Source: Shewanella psychrophila
GTDB taxonomy: Bacteria > Pseudomonadota > Gammaproteobacteria > Enterobacterales > Shewanellaceae
Direction: 5' to 3'
Length of the DNA stretch: 64,000 nucleotides
Assembly (NCBI RefSeq): GCF_002005305.1
Contig: NZ_CP014782.1
Span: forward strand, 1,426,001-1,490,000
The notes under the pieces: model-generated
The model's database searches: none
Told to the model about the DNA's origin: nothing
Seen by the model: only the letters and a program-made list of their open reading frames with translations
Part shown: piece after piece, positions 45,558 to 54,324 of the stretch
How positions within the stretch are numbered: position 1 is the stretch's first letter
How the letters are laid out: each line of letters opens with the position of its first letter
Made by a program: the position numbers and the translations under genes

Positions 45558-48209
45558 ATGATGAGAGTAAAAAGGAAGTATGCCCAAATGGGAAAAAATG
45601 GACCCGATGACCAGCCCTCTTTCAAAACACATTGGCTGAACAGCTTACCCTTTAAATTTTCTATAATTCAGTTTTGTATCGTCAGCCTGATCATCGCGTC
45701 GAGTATCTGGCTTATCCTATCCATAGAGAAAAAGCACCATCAAGAGACCCAACTATCCTTAAGCCAAAATTTAGGCTTGACCATAGTCGCTCAACTTCAG
45801 CAAACCACATCAAAAATTGAAGCTCTTGCCGCCTCTATGGCCTCTATCGGCGTCACTTATGCCCATTCTCCGACTCAGCTACAACAGATAGTCCCCGCCC
45901 TCCTCGATACCGATGGACAACAATCCCTAATCGCGGGTGGGGGAATATGGCCCGAACCCGGCGCTTTCGATTCATCTAAATTGCGAGACAGTTACTTCTG
46001 GGCCCGTGATGAGCAAAATCAATTTGAGCTGATCTATGGATATAATAATGCCAATGGCTCAGGCTATCATTCTGAGATCTGGTACAAACCTACGCGTTTT
46101 TATCCCGTCGGCACCACCTACTGGTCTGATGCCTATATCGATCCACACACAGATGAGACCATGATAACCGCCTCGGTTCCCATGTGGTTAGACCACAAAT
46201 TTATCGGGGTCTCTACGGTAGATCTGGCACTTTCATCACTTAAGTCCTTTTTTGATAAACTAGAGCTGCACCAAGGTTACCTGTTTGCACTCGATAGCAA
46301 TAATAACCTTCTGGCTCATCCCTATGATGCTGAGGAGCGAGACTCAAGGAAACCATCGCCATACTTGAGTCACCCTTTCAAGCAATTCACTCAAGATCAT
46401 CCAGCCTACGCATCAATCCTCACAGAGATAGATAAAATTGACGCTCAATTCCTAAAGCATGCCGGAACGAGCAGCACCTACGATCCATCGCAACTCAATG
46501 CATTGCTAGAGACTCTAGATGTATCTAAGCGAGACAGGCTGTCGGCGCTTATCAATGCCAATGCTAGCGGAGTATCGCCTAACTCTGAACGCACCACCAG
46601 CTTCGTCTTAGACCAAGATCCTTTACTCAAGGAACCAGTATTGGTGTCTGTGTTTCATATGCCTAGAACCTACTGGAAGATCATCTTAGTGACGCCCTTG
46701 AGTGAAGTGGGCAATAAGGATCATGCCATCGCAGCAAAGGTTGGCATCTTCTTACTCTTGACCCAATTAATTGCCCTTGTGGTGCTATTTATGTTCCAAC
46801 ATAGGTTGTTTATCAAGCCGATCTCCAAGATGGTCGAGTCCCTGCAAGGAGGCAACATAGCGAAATTAGAGCTCACCGCCAATCAACGTCAAGATGAAAT
46901 AGGCAAACTGGCTAAGGCATTCACATCAAGAAACCAGCAGCTTGAAATTGCTTACGCCAGTCTAGATGCCGGAAACTTAGCTCTGGAACAACAACTTGAG
47001 ATGCAAAAACACGCTCAAATTCAATTGAGTAAGCATAAGAACCAACTCAATGATCTGCTCAATTCATCGCAAAACCTCATCTGTATCAAGAACACTGAAG
47101 GACTATATACCTTAGTGAATGATAGGTTCTGTGAGGTATTAGGCCTGGAGCGAGATAAAGTCATTGGCGCTAAAGACAGTGACCTTTTCCCTACCCACAT
47201 CGCCGAGATTATTGCCGGCCATGATAAGATCATCGCCAGTACGGAAACGCCACAAAGCTTTGAGCAACCCATCCCAACCAACCAAGGTGAAATCACTTAC
47301 TTGATCACTAAATATCCCATTCAGGATGATGAAGGTCATATTTTTGCTTTAGGTGCCATGGCGTTCGATATCAGTCATATAAAAGCCGATAACCAGGAGC
47401 TAACCTGCAAGGTTGAACAGCTCAATCAAAACTTAGTTCACCGGGAGATGCAGCTGCAACAATTAAAAATGACCCTACGCCGGGTTGAACAATCGAGCAT
47501 CACCATAGAAAAACACAAGCAACAATCGCTGCAACTGCAGCATATTGGAGCTCAGAATCATAAGTTAATGCCTCAACTAATTACAGATATCTTACGAGAA
47601 CAACTCAAAGAGCATGAACTTATCTTCACTAAACTGAGTCAAGATAGCGCTTTGCCATTGAGGGAAGATATGTTGGATCTTATGCGCCTTGTCACAGAGC
47701 AAACCGATAAGTTACGTCACCTACTCTACATAGTCGTGCCCCAGAGCGAAGCAATTAAATCAGTTCACATAAAGCAATTTTTGGAGCATCTGTTAGCCGT
47801 ATTAGGCCCGCAATTTGATGCTTGTAAGGTGACATCCAGCCTGGACTGTTCTGACTTGCTAACATTACAAGTCTCACCCTGGTCACTGTTACTCCTTTTT
47901 TATAAACTATTGCAAAACACCTTATCCCATGGATTCAACCTAAACACTGAGCATAATGAAATAACCATATCAGTGCACAAAAACGGTCAACAACTCATGA
48001 TAAACATCAAGGACAATGGTGTCGGTATCGTGTCTTCGCACCTTGAAGAGATAAACAAGCAGATAAGGGATCACACCAGCACTGGCACTCTGGCAGAGTT
48101 AGCCCTCTGGTTAAAAGTTGAGTTTAACGGTGAGATAAGTGTTCACTCGGAACTATCCCAATATACTGAGGTAAGGTGTTTGCTAACCCTTACTGATGGC
48201 AGTGATTGA
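45558..48209 (+). CDS. Membrane sensor with dCache, HAMP and PAS domains and a divergent histidine-kinase core
   Basis: An 883-residue protein: membrane helix 34-54, double Cache sensing domain about 56-390 (GGGIWPEPGAFD, YYWSDAY-like and TASVPMW segments), membrane helix 394-414, HAMP about 415-468, coiled coil, PAS about 490-607, coiled coil, then a kinase-like end. No normal H-box is seen; the best candidate is H668 in NHKLMPQL. The ATPase domain keeps an N-box (N787 in LLQNTLSHGF) and G1 (DNGVGI, 819-824), but the G2 glycine loop reads STGTLAELAL instead of G-x-G-L-G-L. It may be a weak kinase or a regulator of a partner. It lies between the chemoreceptor and the split protease gene. Confidence 0.82.
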   Translation: MMRVKRKYAQMGKNGPDDQPSFKTHWLNSLPFKFSIIQFCIVSLIIASSIWLILSIEKKHHQETQLSLSQNLGLTIVAQLQQTTSKIEALAASMASIGVTYAHSPTQLQQIVPALLDTDGQQSLIAGGGIWPEPGAFDSSKLRDSYFWARDEQNQFELIYGYNNANGSGYHSEIWYKPTRFYPVGTTYWSDAYIDPHTDETMITASVPMWLDHKFIGVSTVDLALSSLKSFFDKLELHQGYLFALDSNNNLLAHPYDAEERDSRKPSPYLSHPFKQFTQDHPAYASILTEIDKIDAQFLKHAGTSSTYDPSQLNALLETLDVSKRDRLSALINANASGVSPNSERTTSFVLDQDPLLKEPVLVSVFHMPRTYWKIILVTPLSEVGNKDHAIAAKVGIFLLLTQLIALVVLFMFQHRLFIKPISKMVESLQGGNIAKLELTANQRQDEIGKLAKAFTSRNQQLEIAYASLDAGNLALEQQLEMQKHAQIQLSKHKNQLNDLLNSSQNLICIKNTEGLYTLVNDRFCEVLGLERDKVIGAKDSDLFPTHIAEIIAGHDKIIASTETPQSFEQPIPTNQGEITYLITKYPIQDDEGHIFALGAMAFDISHIKADNQELTCKVEQLNQNLVHREMQLQQLKMTLRRVEQSSITIEKHKQQSLQLQHIGAQNHKLMPQLITDILREQLKEHELIFTKLSQDSALPLREDMLDLMRLVTEQTDKLRHLLYIVVPQSEAIKSVHIKQFLEHLLAVLGPQFDACKVTSSLDCSDLLTLQVSPWSLLLLFYKLLQNTLSHGFNLNTEHNEITISVHKNGQQLMINIKDNGVGIVSSHLEEINKQIRDHTSTGTLAELALWLKVEFNGEISVHSELSQYTEVRCLLTLTDGSD

Positions 48210-48301
48210 AGGACAATGACTAAAAGCAGTGCTTAGAAACGGTCTCTAAAAAAGCATTGAATGAATTAGATGGCGCGACTTGGGTAACCAACAAAGATAG
48301 A

Positions 48302-48329
48302 AAAAAGAGAGGGAACGCCCTCTCTTTTT
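48302..48329. terminator. Strong bidirectional terminator
   Basis: AAAAAGAGAGGG (48302-48313) pairs perfectly with CCCTCTCTTTTT (48318-48329) around AACG. It lies between the convergent sensor gene and the split protease-like gene and has T-runs on both strands. Confidence 0.92.
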
Positions 48330-48703
48330 GATATTCAGCAGATTAACGCTCCACATCTACCAGATAATGGCCCTGTAGCCAGTTTCGCCCTATGAGTAAT
48401 TTATAACTCATTTTACTTCTGTCTCTGAGGTTAACTTTGACCTTATATTCCTGTCCAGGCTCTCCAATCTTGAGTTCCACCATATAGCGGATCTCGCTAC
48501 CTTGGGCATTACGGATCAATGAGGTCTCGACAATCATGGCCTTCACTCGATGAGAAACGCCTTTCTCATTCTCTGTGGTAAAGCTAAGCATCTTACCGAT
48601 ATTAGCTTCCATATCATCGACGCCATTTTCAATTTTAAAGTCAACGGCATGAAGTGAGTTTTCCACGGCACCAGTGTCGATACGGGTCTTATAGGTCAAA
48701 CCT

Positions 48704-48729
48704 TATTCTGGTCTAATCGATCTGGACAC
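48704..48729 (+). repeat. Left terminal inverted repeat of the IS
   Basis: TATTCTGGTC-N8-CTGGACAC, matching the right end in inverse orientation. CCT at 48701-48703 is the left target duplication. Confidence 0.9.
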
Positions 48730-48767
48730 AATGATTGTGGATAATAGAACTATCAATCGAGGTGAGC

Positions 48768-49055
48768 ATGAATACGAAAAGACAGTACCGAACTTATACC
48801 AAAGAGTTTAAAGAAGAAGCTTTATGCTTAATAACCGAACAAGGCTATAGCGTTCCACAAGCCGCAGACGCGCTTGGTGTCTCATCCAACCTGCTCTATA
48901 CCTGGAAACAGAAGGCTGAAGAGCTAGAGAGTTCTAACGTAACTTCAGATGAGAGAGCCGAGCTTTTAGCCCTAAGAAAAGAGGTTAAGCAGCTTCGCGT
49001 AGAGAAAGAAATATTAAAAAAGGCCAGTGCCTTCTTCGCGAAAGAAATGAAGTAA
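48768..49055 (+). CDS. IS3-family transposase OrfA (helix-turn-helix protein)
   Basis: A 95-residue protein with an HTH_Tnp_1 domain (YTKEFKEEALCLITEQGYSV then PQAADALGVSSNLLYTWKQK) and a leucine-zipper-like C-terminus (LLALRKEVKQLRVEKEILKK). The ATG at 48768 has GAGGTGAG just upstream. A slippery heptamer A-AAA-AAG lies at 49016-49022 in the correct frame. A minus-one shift there joins OrfA to OrfB to make the active transposase, while unshifted translation gives OrfA, which binds the ends and often represses. Confidence 0.93.
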   Translation: MNTKRQYRTYTKEFKEEALCLITEQGYSVPQAADALGVSSNLLYTWKQKAEELESSNVTSDERAELLALRKEVKQLRVEKEILKKASAFFAKEMK

Positions 49056-49924
49056 AGTTTCGGTATATTCGAGACAACCGCTCTCAATTCGAAATAAAAA
49101 CAGTTTGTAAGGTGCTGAACGTTAGCCGTAGTGCCTTCTATGATTGGCTATCTAGGCCCGCTAAGATTATTAGCGAAAATGAGCTAAAACTGTATCGTAC
49201 GGCAAAGCGCCTTTTCAAGCGCAGTCGTAACAGCTTAGGCTCACGTCAGTTATCCAAAAAACTATGTGAAGAAGGCTATATCATCGGCCGTTATCGCACT
49301 CGCTCTATCATGCGAAAGCTTGGCTTAGTGGTGACTCAGCGCCAAGCCTATACAGTAACGACTAAGCGAAAACACAGTGATAGTGTTGCAGATAACGTGC
49401 TGAGCCAGAACTTTAACCCTGCTGAACCTAACCAAGCTTGGGCAGGTGATGTCACCTATCTGAGAACTAACGAAGGCTGGATGTATTTAGCTATTGTTAT
49501 GGATTTACACTCTAGACGAATCATTGGCTGGAGTATCTCGAAACGAATGACCGTCAGCTTGGTTGAACGTGCATTACAGGTGGCTATAACACTTCGTCAA
49601 CCAGGCTGCGGTGTTTTATTTCACAGTGACAGAGGCTCGCAGTATACGAGTAAGCAATTCCAAAGCTTGCTAACAAAGAGCGGAATGACACCTTCTATGA
49701 GCAGTGTTGGCGCTTGCCTAGATAATGCTGTCGTTGAACGATTTTTTGGTAGTTTAAAGCACGAATGGCTGTTGAATGTAGTTCATTTAACACGAGAGTC
49801 AATGAAGCAAGATGTTGAGGAATATATTAGGTATTACAACCATGAGCGGTTACATACTACGCTAGGTGATTTAACACCGAGCAACTATGAAAAGTTACAA
49901 AGTCAGGTGTCCAGTTGTGCTTGA
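49022..49924 (+). CDS. IS3-family transposase OrfB (DDE integrase domain), reached by -1 frameshift
   Basis: The frame opens at the slippery site (49022) and has an internal ATG at 49112, from which 270 residues can be read. It contains an HTH_21-type segment followed by the rve integrase core. The catalytic triad is D in WAGDVTYL, D in FHSDRGSQYTS and E in DNAVVERFFGSLKHEW, with the usual D-D-35-E spacing. The terminal segment NHERLHTTLGDLTPSNYE is typical. The stop codon lies within the right terminal repeat. No stop or frameshift damages it. Confidence 0.93.
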   Translation, partial: GQCLLRERNEVKFRYIRDNRSQFEIKTVCKVLNVSRSAFYDWLSRPAKIISENELKLYRTAKRLFKRSRNSLGSRQLSKKLCEEGYIIGRYRTRSIMRKLGLVVTQRQAYTVTTKRKHSDSVADNVLSQNFNPAEPNQAWAGDVTYLRTNEGWMYLAIVMDLHSRRIIGWSISKRMTVSLVERALQVAITLRQPGCGVLFHSDRGSQYTSKQFQSLLTKSGMTPSMSSVGACLDNAVVERFFGSLKHEWLLNVVHLTRESMKQDVEEYIRYYNHERLHTTLGDLTPSNYEKLQSQVSSCA

Positions 49925-49932
49925 CCAGAATA
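49907..49932 (-). repeat. Right terminal inverted repeat of the IS
   Basis: Inverse copy of the left end: GTGTCCAG-N8-GACCAGAATA on the plus strand, followed by the CCT duplication at 49933-49935. Confidence 0.9.
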
Positions 49933-50554
49933 CCTGTCTCTACAATGTGAATGGGGGATACCGGGCCTATCACTTTCTTATCAGACACATCCACGATATA
50001 TTTACCCTTAAGCCAGCTGCGGCCGATGAGTAATTTGTAATCCATGTGGCTTCTATCACGTAAGTTGACTAGGACTTTACGTTCCTTGCCATCAAAGCCC
50101 ACATGTAACCAGACCATATAGCGGGTCTCGCGTCCCTGAGAGTTACTCACGGTGGATGTTCTTACTATTGGAGCCGATAACCTCTCTCGCTCACCAGAGG
50201 CATTCTCAGTGGTGAAATGAATGATTTTACCGACATTGTCTTTCATCTTCTTGGCACTGCCACCTTCCACTTGCAGATCAAAGGCGTTCAAGGAAGTATT
50301 TACCGCTCCAGTGTCAATTCTAGCAACGAAGGTAAGTTTCGTCTCGGCGACAGACATCTGCGCCGTTGGACCTATGATAGCTTTATCTTGTGCCAACACA
50401 GATGTAGAGAGTAACAACATACATAAACCTATTTTTTTCAGCATTATGTTTACCAACTCCAAAAATAAAATCAAAGAAAGAAATTAGACAATAAAAAGGC
50501 CGACCCTAAAGCCGACCCGATTTCAATTGGTTATCCATTAACCTTAGCGCGCGA

Positions 50555-50926
50555 TTAACTCTCGTTATCTGCAATCCATTGTTCAGCCAAGTGGCTGTTA
50601 CTTTTATCGAAAACTTTAACCGGACAGGGGATCATATAAGCCATAGCCTTCGCCATACTAGTGATCCAATCACTGTCGGTAATGATGACGACTCTTGAAA
50701 AGTCAGTCAAATGAAAAAAACCTAACATTGCATCATCCCATAGTGTTTCTACTGTGATGCCCTTAAATCCTTCATCAAACTCATACCAAAGTTTAATCGA
50801 CGCATGATCTTTTAATCTTCCCTCGATTGCCGGTAGTAAACGCTTGTCATAGTCATCCCCAGTAACAACCCCTGAGGCCTTTATCGCTACGGTATCGTGA
50901 TTAAACCCATCCAAAATTTCTAGCAT
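50555..50926 (-). CDS. SpoIIAA-like (STAS-related) protein
   Basis: A 123-residue cytoplasmic protein matching the SpoIIAA-like family (PF11964): it opens MLEILDGFNHDTVAIKASG and has the YDKRLLPAIEGRLKDH helix, KLWYEFDEGFKGIT, and the W-D-D-A and SDWITSMAKAMAYMIP segments. The family has a STAS fold with no known enzymatic activity; proposed roles include binding lipids or regulatory partners. The membrane protein gene is 35 bases upstream on the same strand, and the split protease gene is downstream. Function cannot be stated. Confidence 0.85.
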   Translation of the reverse strand: MLEILDGFNHDTVAIKASGVVTGDDYDKRLLPAIEGRLKDHASIKLWYEFDEGFKGITVETLWDDAMLGFFHLTDFSRVVIITDSDWITSMAKAMAYMIPCPVKVFDKSNSHLAEQWIADNES

Positions 50927-50961
50927 GATGCACTCCTTGCAAAACGGTTAACAATCAACAA

Positions 50962-51255
50962 TCAATAAATAAAATGAAAAACGAACAAACTAAACAGACA
51001 AAAGATACATAAACAATGAACCAGGTGCCTGCCTAAGTCTGCACCTGTTTTAAAGCACCTGAAATGCCGAGAAAATTGAACACCTAACCAAACAAGTATA
51101 AACGGTACAAATGGAAGTGACACAACTAATGGGAAAAAACCCCATCCAAGGTCGAACGCATTAATACTAAAGGTGTGAATCGCCCACCAAAATAGCAACA
51201 GTGCCAGATACACTGCTAAATGTTGATTGTGCGTCGAACCAGTTAAATTGTTCAA
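50962..51255 (-). CDS. Small membrane protein, unknown
   Basis: A 97-residue protein with about three hydrophobic segments (LAVYLALLLFWWAIHTF, FFPLVVSLPFVPFILVWL and LVHCLCIFCLFSLFVFHF). I do not recognise a family. The second segment lies in a region rich in Pro and Phe. It may share a transcript with the SpoIIAA-like gene 35 bases downstream. No start other than the ATG at 51255 is better supported. Confidence 0.6.
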   Translation of the reverse strand: MNNLTGSTHNQHLAVYLALLLFWWAIHTFSINAFDLGWGFFPLVVSLPFVPFILVWLGVQFSRHFRCFKTGADLGRHLVHCLCIFCLFSLFVFHFIY

Positions 51256-51474
51256 ATGAGAGCCCTAAAGTTTATCTGGTATAACATTAGGCTTCTAATG
51301 AACTGACCACAAGAATGGAGATGTAAAAGACTGTAACTAAATATAAAATCTGACTAAAAATAAACATATCACTCATTTTTGTACAAAGAATATTTTGCAC
51401 GAAAATAGCTAGCGCGACTAATATTGAGCGCGATAGCCATCATTAAGCTAAGGTATGTTTACTGGGAGTCATTT

Positions 51475-51834
51475 TTACTGCGATTCCTCCACAAGCTTAG
51501 AGATTTCTTGATCGAATAGGTTTTTGATCAAGCCAGAGAATTCAGTAATAAACAAGGTCTGCTCCGAAGTGGCATTTCTTTTAGCAACATTGGCTAATAT
51601 CTCTTCGAGGTCGTAGACAATTGCATCAATTTCACGGATCACCGTATTTCTTTGAGCAAAACTCAGAGACGGGTTTTGACCACACACCATGATGATCTGC
51701 GCCGATAACTGCTCTTCGAATAATTCCATCACGGTATCGCCCGCAACAGATCCCACCTCTTGCCCCTCAAACAGACCTAAATGCTCTGTGAGGTACTGAA
51801 CGAGATGCATATATCCATCTTTATCTGTAACCAT
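51475..51834 (-). CDS. DUF3802 family protein
   Basis: A 119-residue acidic, helical protein matching DUF3802, a family I know from Shewanella, Vibrio and relatives (start MVTDKDGYMHLVQYLTEHLG, later IREIDAIVYDLEEILANVA). No function is established. It has no signal peptide or membrane segment. It is a single gene with about 220 non-coding bases on the downstream side. Confidence 0.75.
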   Translation of the reverse strand: MVTDKDGYMHLVQYLTEHLGLFEGQEVGSVAGDTVMELFEEQLSAQIIMVCGQNPSLSFAQRNTVIREIDAIVYDLEEILANVAKRNATSEQTLFITEFSGLIKNLFDQEISKLVEESQ

Positions 51835-51950
51835 CTTAAACCTTATTCACCTATTCAGTTAGAGCATGGTAGATGCCATGCTCACTGTCCAGTCTATCGA
51901 ACTTTTAAACCGTTTTCATCATAGGCAAGTTAATTTGTTACATCAGGCCT

Positions 51951-52526
51951 TTAACGGGTTAAATTCAATACAAATGAAACGGGTACAGCCTGACTTATCG
52001 AGGTCAAACCCGCAATATCTCTTAATTTTTCAATGCCGGATGTCAGGCCAAAATTAGCCGCGTTGACTATCACAGGCTGCGTACTCACCACTAAGAGTTG
52101 CTTATTTGACAACTTAGCAATCGTCACTGTGACAGGCATAGTCTGTGTCTTGCCATGGAGAGATAATTCGACAGATATATCCATGACACTGGTACCGCCG
52201 ACCGGAATATCGGCAAGCTTAGCCAGTTCGATATTCGAACTCAGTGATAAAGTCGGAAACTTACCGACCTCAAACAACAGCTCCTTCATCCGAGTATCAC
52301 GGATCTCAATATTGGTCCAAACACTGGCTAACTCTATAGTCAGTGCAAATTTACCCGTATCGTCCAGCTGACCAGAGAAAGCATTAAAATGATGAACTTC
52401 GGCCACATTTACTTTCTTTGTCGAGACAAAATTCACATTTGAATTTTTACTGTCCACGGTCCAGGGCGATGCCGATGCCGTCGCGCCTATTGAACATAAC
52501 AAGATCCCGATCAATAATTTATTCAT
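51951..52526 (-). CDS. YceI-family periplasmic protein
   Basis: A 191-residue protein with a signal peptide (MNKLLIGILLCSIGATASAS, cleavage after about residue 19) and a YceI domain: WTVDSKNSNVNFVSTKKVNV, the RDTRMKELLFEVGKFPTLSLSS core and the VSVELSLHGKTQTMPVTV-like strand. YceI proteins are lipocalin-like barrels that hold an isoprenoid quinone or other lipid in the periplasm. It is a single gene. Role inferred from family only. Confidence 0.92.
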   Translation of the reverse strand: MNKLLIGILLCSIGATASASPWTVDSKNSNVNFVSTKKVNVAEVHHFNAFSGQLDDTGKFALTIELASVWTNIEIRDTRMKELLFEVGKFPTLSLSSNIELAKLADIPVGGTSVMDISVELSLHGKTQTMPVTVTIAKLSNKQLLVVSTQPVIVNAANFGLTSGIEKLRDIAGLTSISQAVPVSFVLNLTR

Positions 52527-52634
52527 ACATGCTCCCTTACTCTATTACCATCATCAAATTTAATTGGATTAATTCGTTTTACTAGTAACAGTATATAAAT
52601 GATTTTAAATAAGTAAATGCTGATAAAAGAAAGT

Positions 52635-52667
52635 AAAAAATGAAAGTGCCATAGCTACTCTCATTTT
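52635..52667 (-). terminator. Terminator of the speA-pdxH operon
   Basis: On the minus strand AAAATGAGAGT (52667-52657) pairs with ACTTTCATTTT (52647-52637), one G-T pair, 9-base loop, followed by TT. It lies 26 bases past the pdxH stop. Confidence 0.75.
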
Positions 52668-52692
52668 CTTACTTAAGCATAGGTGTAAGCCT

Positions 52693-53334
52693 TTAAGGCG
52701 CGAGCCTACTGATGTCCCAGCTGGCCGCTTCTTTAGTATAGAGGAAGCGGTCATGAAGGCGTTTTTCTCCCCCTTGCCAAAACTCAATACTGTTTGGCTT
52801 AACGATATAGCCTCCCCAAAACTTAGGCAGGGGCACTTCACCTTTACTGAACTTAGCCTTCATCTCCGCGTACTTGCTCTCTAATGCCTGGCGTGCAGAA
52901 ATTTTACTGGACTGCTTAGAAACCCAAGCGGCAATCTGACTCTCTTTAGGGCGGGTAATAAAATATTTCATCACCTCAGCCGTCGATAAGGCATGAGCTT
53001 CGCCGGTTATCGCCACCTGTCGCTCTAATGAGTGCCAGGGAAATAAAATACTGACTTTCGAGTTAACGGCGATCTGCTGCGCCTTCCTACTCTCTAAATT
53101 GGTAAAAAATACGAAGCCACCAGTATCGAAACGTTTAAGCAGCACAATTCTCTGAAATGGCTGCCCATCGGCATCGACAGTGGCCACCACCATGGCGGTG
53201 GGGTCACTAAGCAAGTCACTGTCCCTTGCTTGCTCCATCCATTTAGAGAACAAGACCATAGGATCTTTTGGTAGATCCTCTTCATTGAGCCCGCCTAAGG
53301 TATATTCACGCCTGATATCACTCAGTTTTGACAT
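52693..53334 (-). CDS. pdxH: Pyridoxamine/pyridoxine 5'-phosphate oxidase
   Basis: A 213-residue FMN enzyme that makes pyridoxal phosphate. The motifs MVVATVDADGQPFQRIVLLKRFD, FFTNLESRKAQQI, FPWHSLERQV and the C-terminal WQGGEKRLHDRFLYTKE are intact. The ATG at 53334 has AGGGA nearby and matches the family start (MSDIRREYTLGGL-like); an upstream start at 53358 is less likely. It lies 30 bases after speB. Since SpeA is a PLP enzyme, its place at the end of the polyamine operon links cofactor supply to the pathway. Confidence 0.95.
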   Translation of the reverse strand: MSKLSDIRREYTLGGLNEEDLPKDPMVLFSKWMEQARDSDLLSDPTAMVVATVDADGQPFQRIVLLKRFDTGGFVFFTNLESRKAQQIAVNSKVSILFPWHSLERQVAITGEAHALSTAEVMKYFITRPKESQIAAWVSKQSSKISARQALESKYAEMKAKFSKGEVPLPKFWGGYIVKPNSIEFWQGGEKRLHDRFLYTKEAASWDISRLAP

Positions 53335-53364
53335 TATTGCTTTCCCTACACCAGTCATTAATCG

Positions 53365-54300
53365 CTATTTTTTATGGGTATTTCTTTTTTTATCTGCCCA
53401 CAAATGTAACATCTCAAGCCCCAGAGTCGCACCCGCTAGAGCGGTGATCTCGGCCGAGTCATAGGCTGGAGCGACTTCGACCACATCCATGCCAACCAAG
53501 TTCATGCCCCGTAGGCCACGTAAAATTTTCATGGCTTTATCACTGGTTAACCCACCGCACACTGGCGTGCCAGTACCCGGCGCAAAGGCTGGGTCTAAAC
53601 AATCGATATCGAATGTTACGTACAAGGGCATATCACCCACACGCGCCTTGATTTGAGCCACGATATCGTCGGCTTTCATGTCATTGGCCGTCGCGGCATC
53701 GATCACCTGAAACTCATGTGTATCTCGATCATACTCGGTTCTTATTCCCACCTGAATCGAATGCTCAGTTGAGATTATCCCCTCTTTAGGCGCATGGTGA
53801 AACATGGTGCCATGATCGTACTTACTGCCCTGACTGTAAGTGTCAGTATGTGCATCAAAATGCAGCAGAGCCATTTTACCGTGCTTTTTAAAGTGCGCTC
53901 TGAGCAGGGGTAGAGTAACGAAATGATCGCCACCAAAACTCAACAAACCCTTGCCTGCATCTAGAATTGCCGTCGCAAAGTCTTCAACTCTTTGAGTGAA
54001 ATCTGCCGAATCACCACAGTCATAAACAAGGTCACCGGCATCGACGATGTTAAGATGCTCGCTGAGTTTGAAATCCCAGGGCCAACGCGTCTCTTCCCAG
54101 GCTAAATTAATCGATGCCTGACGGATAGCACCCGGCCCCATGCGGCCACCGGAACGTCCAGTAGTGGCCATATCGAAAGGTAACCCTAAAATCACCACAT
54201 CGGCATCAGATGCGATGGGATTAAAATTCAAAGGTTGTCTTAGATAACCAAAGGCATTGGAATACAATGAGTAATCAGGTTTATCTATCATGGTGGTCAT
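53365..54300 (-). CDS. speB: Agmatinase (ureohydrolase family)
   Basis: A 311-residue manganese ureohydrolase. All metal motifs are visible: GGDHFVTLP, HFDAHTDTY and TFDIDCLDPAFAPGTGTPVCGG. It hydrolyses agmatine to putrescine and urea. ATG 54300 (MTTMIDKPDY) has GGAG seven bases upstream and is preferred to 54321. It lies 24 bases after the AdoMetDC gene and 30 before pdxH. Because an AdoMetDC gene is interposed, an aminopropylated agmatine could also be its substrate, as in thermophile-type pathways. That is a hypothesis. Confidence 0.93.
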   Translation of the reverse strand: MTTMIDKPDYSLYSNAFGYLRQPLNFNPIASDADVVILGLPFDMATTGRSGGRMGPGAIRQASINLAWEETRWPWDFKLSEHLNIVDAGDLVYDCGDSADFTQRVEDFATAILDAGKGLLSFGGDHFVTLPLLRAHFKKHGKMALLHFDAHTDTYSQGSKYDHGTMFHHAPKEGIISTEHSIQVGIRTEYDRDTHEFQVIDAATANDMKADDIVAQIKARVGDMPLYVTFDIDCLDPAFAPGTGTPVCGGLTSDKAMKILRGLRGMNLVGMDVVEVAPAYDSAEITALAGATLGLEMLHLWADKKRNTHKK

Positions 54301-54324
54301 ACACTCTCCAGCAAATCTCAATAT

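Larger units (their letters stand above)
48704..49932 (+). mobile_element. IS3-family insertion sequence, 1229 bp, intact
   Basis: The ends share TATTCTGGTC (10 bases) and, after 8 non-matching bases, CTGGACAC (8 bases), as 26-base imperfect inverted repeats at 48704-48729 and 49907-49932. The host triplet CCT is duplicated at 48701-48703 and 49933-49935. Inside are orfA and orfB in the usual minus-one arrangement. Both frames and both ends are undamaged, so it may still be mobile. Confidence 0.95.
48343..50444 (-). pseudogene. Secreted two-domain retropepsin-like (PF05618 family) protein, split by an IS3 element
   Basis: Before insertion this was a 289-codon gene: 2102 bases minus the 1229-bp element minus one 3-bp duplication equals 870. 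A signal peptide (about 1-18, LCMLLLSTSVLA) is followed by two homologous domains of the RimK-linked 'ATP-dependent zinc protease'/retropepsin-like family. Each has RIDTGA (D44 and D179 of the rebuilt protein), FTTEN, RYMV and VNLRDRS-M-YKLLIGR-WL-G-Y-VDV. The element sits between the domains, after VETG. The upstream half still encodes domain 1 with a tail read from the IS (to 49857); the downstream half (48343-48699) lacks a start. No other lesion is seen, so the insertion looks recent. Confidence 0.88.

Noticed and set aside
50494..50516. Possible terminator after the SpoIIAA-like gene
   Set aside because: GGGTCGGC occurs twice in the same direction rather than as an inverted repeat; only a 3-bp stem can form.
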